Assembly (NCBI GenBank): GCA_900314985.1
Contig: OMXL01000019.1
Coordinates: 1 to 53,269, forward strand
DNA length: 53,269 nt
Direction of reading: 5' to 3'
DNA from: an uncultured Prevotellaceae bacterium
Lineage (GTDB): Bacteria; Bacteroidota; Bacteroidia; Bacteroidales; Bacteroidaceae
Below, in pieces: positions 47,529 through 53,269 of the stretch. The notes beneath the pieces are model-generated. The model did no database searches. It saw only the letters and a program-made list of their open reading frames with translations, and was not told the DNA's origin. The position numbers and the translations under genes were made by a program. Position 1 is the first letter of the stretch; each line of letters begins with the position of its first letter.

Positions 47529-49900
47529 TAGTTATAGAAGTTCCACGAAACGCCCACTCTCAGCACACGCGAATTGGTAGGGTAGTGGGGGGTCAGAAAG
47601 TATTCCTTCGACCCACTGCTGGCATTCACGTGATTCATAGCGATGAAGAAGCGGGCACGCTTCAGGTGCATGTTGGCATAAACGTCAAAGAAGGGATAGC
47701 CACCCAGACGCACATTGCTCTCGCCATTGGTCTGTACGGCAAACTGGCTAATCTGTGGCAGATAGTCAGGTGCCTCGTAGGTGGTGAAGTAGGTCATGCA
47801 ACCACCCAACTCCACGCTCAGCACATGAGCAATCTTGAACTTCAGATACAGGTTCGAGAAGATGTTCAGCGTTGGCAATGGCAACACGCTCTTCATGCTG
47901 GCATTCTGGTAGGTCACGATGTTGTCCCAGTTCAGCGGACCTAACTTGATGTCCTGCTTCAGCTGCAGCGTCAGCACGTTGATGTTGGTGGCCTCTTGGA
48001 AGACACCACCAGTCAGCGCTGTGCGACCCTTCTCGCTATAGTTGTAGCTCATGCCGAAATAGGTGTAGTTCTGTATCTCGTCGATAGCCACACGCACACT
48101 GGTCCGTGTCTTGTCGTAGCCGAAGATACCCTCTATGTGGGTATGTGTCTCAGGACTCAGCGAATTCTCCCACCACAGGTGCTTCGAATGGTAGTTCTCC
48201 ATGAAGTAGCAGGGCGTCTTGCGGCTGAAGTCGGCTTTGGCAGCCAGTCTGACGGTATCGCCAAACAGTGGGAAGTTCAGATCGGTACTGAAGCTCAACT
48301 CCATCATTCCTGGGTCGGCACCAGCCATTCCGATCTCTGCACCTACGTTGAAGTGGAACGTGTGACCCTGCGTCTTCGACAACAGACCACCCACCGTCAA
48401 GTCGTATTCCGAGTGGCGGTCCATGTGATAGGCGGTGGCTCCTTCCTCTATATTGGGCATCTGATAATTACGATGCTCATAGGCAATAAAGCCTTTCAGA
48501 CCTGCCTTCATGTATTTGTTGAAGCCCTCCAGCAGTGCCAGTGCAAAGGTGTTCTTGATACTGGTAAACTTGTATTTGTCGTAGATGGCATCACCCGCAT
48601 ACTGACCCTCATAGTCCAAATCGTAATAGGTGTTGGCATAATAGTTCTGGGGCGTTGCGTAAGCCTGGTAGATGCGATCGTAGTTGTTGATGTCGAGGGT
48701 ATGGATGAAGCTAGTGACGGGCACGTATTCGCGCTTCATGTTGGCCTCCAAGCTGTCCTGCTCGTGTCGCACGGCCAGCATGCTGTCCAGTGCCTCGGCA
48801 GAGTCAATTTTGATGCGTGTGCTATCGCCCTGTTGTGGTGCTGCAGGTGCTCCCGCTACAGGTGCATCACCCATAATCTTCGCGTCAGTCGGACGACCAG
48901 CAGGAGTATCACCGGCTATCTTTCCTTCACGGCGACCTCGTGGGGCCTCCTTGTCGTCGTCTTTCTCGTCTTTGTTGTCCTTGGCGTGTTGCTTGGCTGA
49001 TGCCGCAGCAAACTGGCGCGCCTTGATTTCTGCATCGGTCATCTTCACCTTGCGGTAGAAGCCAATGTTATAACGATGCGTCAGAAACAGGTGTTGCGAC
49101 TTGTTGCGGTTCCAGTTTTGCGACAGCACCGTAGGAATCTCACTCTCTGAATACTGCTCTGTAAACAGTTCCGGGTGCGTGATGTAGTTGTCGTTGGTAA
49201 TACCACCATTCTCTGTGGCCTTATGCTGGTAGGCCGAAGCCATCAGATGCATCTGGTATTTGTCGCCACGATACGAGCCGTACAGCGTACCACGGAAGTG
49301 CGACTGGCTCTGGTTCTGATAGTAGCCACGGGCATAGTAGTAGTCCAGGTCGAAGCCGAAGCCCAACTGCTTGTTGGCATTCACGGCAAACTTCGCGTCG
49401 ATATGGTCCTCACCGTCCTGCTTGTTACCGCAGTTGTCGTAGCTGATATTAGTGTAGGGCGACAGCGTGTTCAGAAAGAGAAACTGGTCGGGCTCCTTGC
49501 GCATATAGTCGTAGCCGTCCACAAAGTAGAACTCGCTATGAGGGTTGCGGTCAATGAAGATACGGCTCATTCGCGTCGTATAGTTACTGCCCAGCGAGTT
49601 GTATTCGCCATAGAGGCCCGTGTTGTAGATGGAGTTCTGGTAGAGGTGGGGCATCGTGTCGAGCTCACAGGGCGTGATGTCGCCAAAGCGGCGGTCCACC
49701 GTCCATGCCCACACACCCTTGGGAATCTCCTTGTTGCTACCCAATGAGTCGCGGCGGTTGGGATTGAAGTTGCCGTTATTGTCTGTATTATAGGTATTGG
49801 TGATGTTCCCGTTCTCGTCCAGCTCTTGAAACACTTGCGCCTGCATGGAGGTCATGCAGGCTGCTAATAGGAAGTATGTGATGCTTCTTCTTTTGCTCAT
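47528..49900 (-). CDS. Putative outer-membrane porin (Porin_10 type)
   Basis: The 790-aa precursor has a signal peptide (SKRRSITYFLLAACMTSMQAQ), an N-terminal part with conserved DSLGSNKEIPKGVWAWTVDRRFGDITPCELDTMPH-type motifs (quoted in pieces: IPKGVWAWTVD, FGDITPCELDTMPHLYQN), and many amphipathic beta strands ending WNFYN with a terminal aromatic-rich strand. This fits the Bacteroidetes putative-porin family. A low-complexity linker rich in Lys, Asp, Ala, Pro and Gly (about 295-370) is predicted disordered. It probably forms a beta barrel in the outer membrane; the solute is unknown. Its ATG overlaps the stop of the 56-aa membrane protein gene. Confidence 0.85.
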   Translation of the reverse strand: MSKRRSITYFLLAACMTSMQAQVFQELDENGNITNTYNTDNNGNFNPNRRDSLGSNKEIPKGVWAWTVDRRFGDITPCELDTMPHLYQNSIYNTGLYGEYNSLGSNYTTRMSRIFIDRNPHSEFYFVDGYDYMRKEPDQFLFLNTLSPYTNISYDNCGNKQDGEDHIDAKFAVNANKQLGFGFDLDYYYARGYYQNQSQSHFRGTLYGSYRGDKYQMHLMASAYQHKATENGGITNDNYITHPELFTEQYSESEIPTVLSQNWNRNKSQHLFLTHRYNIGFYRKVKMTDAEIKARQFAAASAKQHAKDNKDEKDDDKEAPRGRREGKIAGDTPAGRPTDAKIMGDAPVAGAPAAPQQGDSTRIKIDSAEALDSMLAVRHEQDSLEANMKREYVPVTSFIHTLDINNYDRIYQAYATPQNYYANTYYDLDYEGQYAGDAIYDKYKFTSIKNTFALALLEGFNKYMKAGLKGFIAYEHRNYQMPNIEEGATAYHMDRHSEYDLTVGGLLSKTQGHTFHFNVGAEIGMAGADPGMMELSFSTDLNFPLFGDTVRLAAKADFSRKTPCYFMENYHSKHLWWENSLSPETHTHIEGIFGYDKTRTSVRVAIDEIQNYTYFGMSYNYSEKGRTALTGGVFQEATNINVLTLQLKQDIKLGPLNWDNIVTYQNASMKSVLPLPTLNIFSNLYLKFKIAHVLSVELGGCMTYFTTYEAPDYLPQISQFAVQTNGESNVRLGGYPFFDVYANMHLKRARFFIAMNHVNASSGSKEYFLTPHYPTNSRVLRVGVSWNFYN

Positions 49901-50067
49901 GTTGACTTAATCATTCTCAGTCCCGACTCGATGAATTTCAAAATCATCGAGGCCAGAATAATATAGGTACCAGTCTCGCGATTGCCGGCATAAAACATAT
50001 ACATGCCGACGGCTGCACCGATGATGAATATCAGGTTCAGCCAGTTACGAATCACTTTCAGGCTCAT
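49897..50067 (-). CDS. Small membrane protein (56 aa) between DUF4468 and porin genes
   Basis: ATG 50065-50067 overlaps the TGA of the DUF4468 gene, and its own TGA (49897-49899) overlaps the porin ATG; both are ATGA overlaps, a strong sign of a real, translationally coupled gene. The product starts MSLKVIRNWLNLIFIIGAAV, continues GMYMFYAGNRETGTYIILAS and ends MILKFIESGLRMIKST: two short transmembrane helices with a polar turn (YAGNRETG). No family is recognised with certainty. Being placed between an exported protein and a porin, it may act in the inner membrane. Confidence 0.78.
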   Translation of the reverse strand: MSLKVIRNWLNLIFIIGAAVGMYMFYAGNRETGTYIILASMILKFIESGLRMIKST

Positions 50068-50678
50068 TTCAGCAGACTCTCGAATTTGTTGAACAAGAAG
50101 TCTTTACGGTCGATGGTCTTGCGACGGAATTTGCCTGACAGCGGTAGCAGACGTGTACCCTTCTTGTTCAGGGCCTCCTTGTCGCTAATCCACTCCTCGG
50201 CAGTATAGTGCTGCGGCTTGCGGTTCTCTTCATACGCATAGCGAATGTTCTTCATCGCGATCTCAGCCTTGCCGTCGCTGCAACGGGCAGTGATGACATA
50301 TAGCATGCGTGTACGGTCCAGCATGAGGGCTGTCGACTTGAAGACCAGCCACTCGTTGAATGTGGCGCCCAATTCATGCTTCTCCTTGTCGTCAACGACG
50401 ATGCGTGCCACCTCCTGATTCTTCTCGCCCGTCATCTTGGTGATATAGGCCTTGACGATGTCGAATACCTGGTCGGCCGTCTTACCAGGTGCATTGATGG
50501 TCTTGCTGAACACCACCTTGCCATCCACCTCAGTGACAGCACCTTTCAGGTACTTAGCGTCTTTTACACCTTTCTTTAGTTCAGTCTCGTCCACCTCAGG
50601 CTTTTCCCAGGTGTTGTCCTGTGCCCACAGACTCAGTGACGACAGTGCCACAAAGGCTATCATTACAATCTTTTTCAT
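50064..50678 (-). CDS. DUF4468 domain-containing exported protein
   Basis: The 204-aa protein has a signal peptide (KKIVMIAFVALSSLSLWAQ) and a DUF4468 domain with TBP-like fold (about 45-135). It begins AKYLKGAVTEVDGKVVFSKTINAPGKTADQVFDIVKAYI and includes LYVITARCSDGKAEIAMKNIRYAYEE. The domain is common in Bacteroidetes periplasmic proteins of unknown function. It is first in the minus-strand unit with the 56-aa protein, porin, HD and menA, driven from the promoter at 50709-50739. Confidence 0.85.
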   Translation of the reverse strand: MKKIVMIAFVALSSLSLWAQDNTWEKPEVDETELKKGVKDAKYLKGAVTEVDGKVVFSKTINAPGKTADQVFDIVKAYITKMTGEKNQEVARIVVDDKEKHELGATFNEWLVFKSTALMLDRTRMLYVITARCSDGKAEIAMKNIRYAYEENRKPQHYTAEEWISDKEALNKKGTRLLPLSGKFRRKTIDRKDFLFNKFESLLK

Positions 50679-50708
50679 CTCTTTTGTTGCTATGTTATTT
50701 CAAACGTA

Positions 50709-50739
50709 CAAAGGTACGCCTTTTCCATGAATTAGCCAA
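50709..50739 (-). promoter_or_regulatory. Promoter of the DUF4468-porin operon
   Basis: On the minus strand TTG (50737-50739) and TACCTTTG (50709-50716) are 20 nt apart. The ATG at 50678 lies about 30 nt downstream. Confidence 0.6.
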
Positions 50740-50778
50740 CATTTTTATATTAAAAAGTATTTAAGTCTCACATTCACA

Positions 50779-51309
50779 TCAATTCATCTTTGTCATGTGG
50801 TAGCCCATCCGTTTCAGTTGCATGGCTACACCCATCAGATAGAGCTGGTGCAGGCAAGCGACATAGCCGTTGAATGCCTCCTTAGTGCCTGGTTCCAGAT
50901 GCTGGTGCATCAGGGCGTTATAGACGCGTGAGGCACACTCGCCAGTGACCTTCTCCAGAACGGTATAGTCTATGCCCTGCAGCAAAAGCACTTCTTCACG
51001 GATATACTCATCCATGCTGTCATAGCCCCGCTTGTCGCGCATGTATGCATAGAGGTCTTCAATCTTGGAATAGATCTCCCATTCCGTGTCCCACATCTTG
51101 GCAACGGCCATACCGATATACATCATCCAGCCGAGGGATGCCGATGGGAAGTCCTGGAACTCCCTGATGCCATCGGGAATATATGCCTTTGCTATCTCTT
51201 CCCATTTATCTTCTACATCGGGACATTCTGGCAATCGCTCGTCCACCTCCTTCATCGACAGCAGGAACTGGTGCAAATCTTTTCTTAATATTTCTTCAAA
51301 ATTCTCCAT
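50779..51309 (-). CDS. Conserved hypothetical 176-aa protein
   Basis: The protein is soluble, acidic and mostly helical, with FQDFPSASLGWMMYIGMAVAKMWDTEWEIY and EEVLLLQGIDYTVLEKVTGECASRVYNAL as its most conserved-looking parts. No named domain or catalytic motif is recognised. It is the last gene of the msrA-DUF4250-81aa-176aa run, 7 nt after the preceding gene, so the four are probably co-transcribed. Confidence 0.7.
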   Translation of the reverse strand: MENFEEILRKDLHQFLLSMKEVDERLPECPDVEDKWEEIAKAYIPDGIREFQDFPSASLGWMMYIGMAVAKMWDTEWEIYSKIEDLYAYMRDKRGYDSMDEYIREEVLLLQGIDYTVLEKVTGECASRVYNALMHQHLEPGTKEAFNGYVACLHQLYLMGVAMQLKRMGYHMTKMN

Positions 51310-51316
51310 ATATCTT

Positions 51317-51562
51317 CTATAACTTTTTCTCTAATCTTTCAACAGCCAGAGTGATATCTTCTCCAAACCTTTTGTGGTCACGGAGGAAATCAGTCCTGCC
51401 ATCGGATATGGCCTCATAGAGTTCCTGGCTCATATCGTCCACATAGCTGCCAATGGCCAGCTCGATGTCATCCTTCTGCCAGTCGAGGGTGGAATGGATA
51501 TAGACGTTCCGCTTCTGATGCAGAAAGCTATATGCGGTCTCTATGCTGTCTTTCGTAATCAT
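51317..51562 (-). CDS. Conserved hypothetical 81-aa protein
   Basis: This small soluble protein (starts MITKDSIETAYSFLHQKRNV, then YIHSTLDWQKDDIELAIGSY) is alpha-helical with a charged C terminus (ERLEKKL). No family is recognised. Its start overlaps the stop of the DUF4250 gene by 4 nt (ATGA), which supports expression. Confidence 0.65.
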   Translation of the reverse strand: MITKDSIETAYSFLHQKRNVYIHSTLDWQKDDIELAIGSYVDDMSQELYEAISDGRTDFLRDHKRFGEDITLAVERLEKKL

Positions 51563-51765
51563 TGGTCGTAACCGATAGGACGGAATTGTTTCTGTTGCTC
51601 ACTCCAGACGAAACCTCTCTTGTAGAGGTAGTCCTTGATATCTCTTGGTTCCTTGTTAAAGGCATAACATAGTGATTCCAGCGTGTCAAACTCCTCGTCG
51701 CGAAGAAGCATATTGACGCTCGAAACCAATATCGCAGGGTCTTTGGGCAGGAAATCCATACGCAT
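51559..51765 (-). CDS. DUF4250 domain-containing protein
   Basis: From ATG 51765 the product is 68 aa. The DUF4250 pattern is clear: MDFLPKDPAILVSSVNMLLRD, then FDTLESLCYAFNKEPRDIKDYL. The family is a small helical domain of unknown role in Bacteroidetes and Firmicutes. Longer frames up to 51861 overlap msrA and are unlikely. It lies 16 nt after msrA and overlaps the next gene by 4 nt. Confidence 0.8.
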   Translation of the reverse strand: MRMDFLPKDPAILVSSVNMLLRDEEFDTLESLCYAFNKEPRDIKDYLYKRGFVWSEQQKQFRPIGYDQ

Positions 51766-51781
51766 AATTCTTAAAATCCCG

Positions 51782-52315
51782 TTATTTTTTATCCTTTGCC
51801 TTTCTTGCAAATTCGAAGAGTGACTCTGGCAGATGACAATAGCCTGTGGGATTTTTGTCAAGATAATCTTGATGATACTCCTCGGCTGAATAGAAATTCT
51901 GCAATGGCAGCTTCTCTACGGCCAGAGGCTGCTGATAGTTCTTCTGCTCCTCAGCAAATACCTTTTCTATGATGGGCAAATCCTCAGTATTAGCATAGTA
52001 GACGCCAGTGCGGTAACGGGTACCCTCGTCATGTCCCTGCTTGTTGAGACTTGTGGGGTCAATGGCCTTGAAGAACATCTGCAAGAGGAATTCAAGGCTA
52101 ACCACATCAGGATTGTACTTCACATGTACTGTCTCTGCATAGCCCGTTGTGTCTGTATAGACTTCCTTGTATGTGGGATCAGCGGTGTGTCCGTTGGCAA
52201 ATCCCACTTCTGTTTCCACTACACCCTCTATCTGCTTGAAGTAGTGCTCAGTCCCCCAGAAACAGCCGCCAGCAAGAAAGATATCCTTGCCGTTCTTTAT
52301 CTCTATAATCTTCAT
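51782..52315 (-). CDS. msrA: Peptide methionine-S-sulfoxide reductase A
   Basis: The 177-aa enzyme repairs oxidised methionine. Catalytic Cys18 is in the AGGCFWGTEHYF motif, followed by GFANGHTADPTYKEV, TGYAETVHVKY and HDEGTRYRTGVYY. A C-terminal Cys in TGYCHLPES could resolve the disulfide. No signal peptide, so cytoplasmic. A TACTTTTG -7 element (minus, 52369-52376) lies about 55 nt upstream. It leads a run of four genes. Confidence 0.94.
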   Translation of the reverse strand: MKIIEIKNGKDIFLAGGCFWGTEHYFKQIEGVVETEVGFANGHTADPTYKEVYTDTTGYAETVHVKYNPDVVSLEFLLQMFFKAIDPTSLNKQGHDEGTRYRTGVYYANTEDLPIIEKVFAEEQKNYQQPLAVEKLPLQNFYSAEEYHQDYLDKNPTGYCHLPESLFEFARKAKDKK

Positions 52316-52368
52316 TTTTTTAGTCGTTTTTATTAATAATTATCTGATTTCTCCAATAAATATCACTA

Positions 52369-52376
52369 CAAAAGTA
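52369..52376 (-). promoter_or_regulatory. -7 promoter element for msrA
   Basis: TACTTTTG on the minus strand matches TAnnTTTG; a weak TTTTTC lies about 12 nt further upstream. A plus-strand TATCTTTG at 52398-52405 faces away from it. Confidence 0.45.
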
Positions 52377-52435
52377 CGAAAAATGATGGAAAAAGAGTAT
52401 CTTTGCGGTAATTTTTGAGATTTATTAGTAAATAG

Positions 52436-52468
52436 GAAGGGAACCTCGTTGTGAGATTCCCTTCTTTG
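52436..52468. terminator. Hairpin terminator near the 52.4-kb gene remnant
   Basis: GAAGGGAA (52436-52443) pairs with TTCCCTTC (52457-52464), with an inner CTC-GTTGT-GAG stem-loop and one mismatch. It lies directly after the stop of the minus-strand remnant ORF (52469). T-rich flanks are short on both sides. Confidence 0.55.
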
Positions 52469-52555
52469 TTAGAACACTTCGTCCTCGTCGTCAACCTGAC
52501 CTCCGGTTATGTTGAGCAACTTACTGTCGTAGTCTCTTGAGCCGTGATTCGCCCC
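52469..52555 (-). pseudogene. 3' remnant of a small protein gene
   Basis: A minus-strand frame without start codon encodes NHGSRDYDSKLLNITGG then QVDDEDEVF and ends at TAA 52469-52471, just before a hairpin. Upstream the frame is closed by TGA (52556-52558) and then enters repeat DNA. The acidic, Gly-containing tail resembles the ends of short Bacteroidales proteins. I read it as a gene whose 5' part was replaced by repeats; chance cannot be excluded. Confidence 0.4.
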
Positions 52556-52559
52556 TCAC

Positions 52560-52636
52560 TCCTTCACTACTCACTATTCGTTATTCTTCAACCTAAAGGT
52601 CGAAGTGTGGCTTCGCAATCACTATTAACTATTCAC
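52560..52636. repeat. ACCTAAAGGT hairpin element flanked by ATTCACT heptamers
   Basis: A single copy of the ~42-bp element lies at 52582-52622, nearly identical to the copy at 9251-9292 (core CTTCAACCTAAAGGTCGAAG). It is bordered by CACT-ACTCACT-ATTCGTT on the left and ATTAACT-ATTCACT on the right. Confidence 0.9.
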
Positions 52637-52638
52637 TA

Positions 52639-52660
52639 GCTTGCGCTACAGAGCGCAAGC
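52639..52660. repeat. Perfect 9-bp hairpin over the smalltalk stop codon
   Basis: GCTTGCGCT-acag-AGCGCAAGC forms a perfect palindrome that contains the last codons and the TAG stop of the smalltalk gene. It may act as a transcription end signal or protect the mRNA 3' end; no T-run follows. Confidence 0.75.
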
Positions 52661-52744
52661 GCTAACTCCCAGCGTAGTTCCCAGTGCCGTCAGCACCGTC
52701 ACGATGATCTGAATCACCGTCTTCCAAAATTCCTTGTTCTTCAT
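52646..52744 (-). CDS. Smalltalk-type micro-protein (32 aa)
   Basis: ATG 52744 to TAG 52646 encodes a 32-aa peptide (MKNKEFWKTVIQIIVTVLTA followed by LGTTLGVSACAL) with a short basic N terminus, one membrane helix and a Cys near the end. This matches the Bacteroidetes 'smalltalk' micro-proteins, which are usually encoded just downstream of an HU-like DNA-binding protein gene, as here. The role is unknown. The last codons fall in a perfect hairpin. The gap to the HU-like gene is 191 nt of repeats. Confidence 0.82.
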   Translation of the reverse strand: MKNKEFWKTVIQIIVTVLTALGTTLGVSACAL

Positions 52745-52784
52745 ACGCTTCTACTTCTTTGTAAACAACAATTATTTTTAACAA

Positions 52785-52855
52785 ACCACGAATTTCACTA
52801 ATTTCACTAATTTTTGGAATTAATTCGTTTAATTCGTTTAATTCGTGGTTTTAAA
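52785..52855. repeat. Nine-base repeats forming a large inverted repeat
   Basis: AATTTCACT is repeated in the left half and AATTCGTTT in the right half. The ends CCACGAATT and AATTCGTGG pair, so the whole stretch could fold into one long AT-rich hairpin. It lies between the HU-like gene and the smalltalk gene. Confidence 0.75.
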
Positions 52856-52894
52856 AATATCTGTTTAATCCGTTAAATCTGTGGTCGTTTTAAA

Positions 52895-52928
52895 AGCCCC
52901 CTCCTTTTGGAGGGGGTTGGGGGAGGCT
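52895..52928 (+). repeat. GC-rich palindromic element downstream of the HU-like gene
   Basis: CCCCCTCC-tttt-GGAGGGGG (52897-52916) is a perfect 8-bp hairpin, followed by TTGGGGGAGGCT. It is the intergenic relative of the elements inside thrC (30073-30101) and the homoserine kinase gene (31178-31258), and may also terminate the HU-like transcript. Confidence 0.85.
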
Positions 52929-52935
52929 GTAGGCT

Positions 52936-53268
52936 TTATTCCCCCTGAACCTCCTTCTCCACCTTGTTCTCAGGCAACTCCTCGCACTTCGCTCCCTGCA
53001 GGAACTGCTTCACGCGGTTGCCGGCAGCATCTGTACTGCGCTCGGGGGTGAACACGATGTGCATGCCCTTGATGTTGTCGGCCACGGTGAAGGCCTTTGC
53101 CGAGCGGGCACCCTTCGAGCTGATGCCGATCTTGAACGAGCCGAAGCCGTCCAGCTTCACACGCTTCGAGTCCTGCAACTGGTCGCGCATGGTCTCCACC
53201 AGCTCGTCCAGCACAGCCAGGATATCGGCCTTCTTCACGGTACAGTTGCGCTGCATGATTTCAGCCAA
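52936..53268 (-). CDS. HU-family DNA-binding protein, 5' end outside the window
   Basis: The visible 110 residues are most of an HU-like domain of the Bacteroidetes type: CTVKKADILAVLDELVETMRD, KRVKLDGFGSFKIGISSKGAR (split here as KRVKLDGFGSF and KIGISSKGAR) and GMHIVFTPERSTDAAGNRVKQFL. A Glu/Lys-rich tail follows (ENKVEKEVQGE). The usual N terminus (about 40 residues before this point) is missing because the gene runs off the right edge; the frame is open to base 53268. It probably binds DNA non-specifically or at bends. The smalltalk gene lies downstream. Confidence 0.88.
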   Translation of the reverse strand: MAEIMQRNCTVKKADILAVLDELVETMRDQLQDSKRVKLDGFGSFKIGISSKGARSAKAFTVADNIKGMHIVFTPERSTDAAGNRVKQFLQGAKCEELPENKVEKEVQGE

Positions 53269-53269
53269 C

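Noticed and set aside
47996-49000. Plus-strand ORF opposite the porin gene (334 codons)
   Set aside because: Antisense shadow; hydrophobic valine-rich product is the mirror of beta-strand codons.

Overview
The window looks like a chromosomal segment of a Prevotellaceae bacterium (Prevotella/Segatella-like, order Bacteroidales). Three things point there. Many genes are preceded by Bacteroidetes-type promoters (TAnnTTTG at -7, often with TTG/TTTG 19-20 nt upstream). The gene content includes a Porin_10-type outer-membrane protein, DUF4468 and DUF4250 proteins, a 'smalltalk' micro-protein beside an HU-like protein, a PPi-dependent phosphofructokinase, and the proposed homoserine kinase between thrA and thrC. 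The ATP synthase order is atpD-C-(I)-B-E-F-H-A-G. It is mostly core housekeeping DNA. I saw no tRNA, rRNA, CRISPR array, prophage or insertion sequence.

Layout. 0.3-1.7 kb: secreted nucleoside-hydrolase-like (DUF1593) protein. 1.8-2.7 kb (minus): YtxH protein, holin-X-like membrane protein and an 88-aa protein. 2.9-6.4 kb (plus): SPOR lipoprotein, ruvX, def, TPR protein. 6.5-13.4 kb (minus): 87-aa protein, plsC-like acyltransferase, golvesin/amidase-like secreted enzyme, 115-aa protein, YgiQ radical SAM enzyme, PP2C-like phosphatase. 13.6-16.1 kb (plus): PPi-PFK and GH25 lysozyme. 16.1-23.0 kb: mltG (minus), malQ and a secreted GH2 beta-galactosidase (plus). 23.0-27.5 kb: LolA-like protein (minus), truA and an EamA transporter (plus), TPR histidine kinase (minus). 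27.6-34.2 kb (minus): uxaB, then the threonine operon thrA - homoserine kinase - thrC. 34.3-37.4 kb (plus): C69 peptidase and NhaD antiporter. 37.5-44.8 kb (plus): complete F1Fo ATP synthase operon. 44.9-45.9 kb (plus): RluA enzyme and a 51/52-aa membrane protein. 45.9-50.7 kb (minus): DUF4468 protein, 56-aa membrane protein, porin, HD hydrolase, menA. 50.8-52.3 kb (minus): msrA, DUF4250 and two hypotheticals. 52.3-53.3 kb (minus): gene remnant, smalltalk protein and an HU-like protein cut by the window edge.

The genes cover cell-envelope work (lipoproteins, MltG, GH25, amidase-like enzyme, porin), glycan and uronate use (malQ, lacZ, uxaB, PPi-PFK), threonine synthesis, menaquinone, and ATP synthesis.

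The most unusual feature is the repeat DNA. At many operon junctions the gap between one stop codon and the next start codon is filled by short arrays with a 7-bp period (NTTGAAC, GAGAATT, AATNGTA, ATTCACT, ACATCNN). The stop or start codon is often itself part of a unit. Some arrays run into coding sequence: the signal peptide of the TPR protein, threonine synthase, and the C terminus of YtxH. One inverted pair could fold a roughly 33-bp RNA helix around a start codon. GC-rich palindromes sit in frame inside threonine synthase and the proposed homoserine kinase. A separate hairpin element (core ACCTAAAGGT) shows compensatory base changes between copies. thrA, the first gene of the same operon, has its conserved KFGGTSVG motif upstream of any canonical in-frame start.
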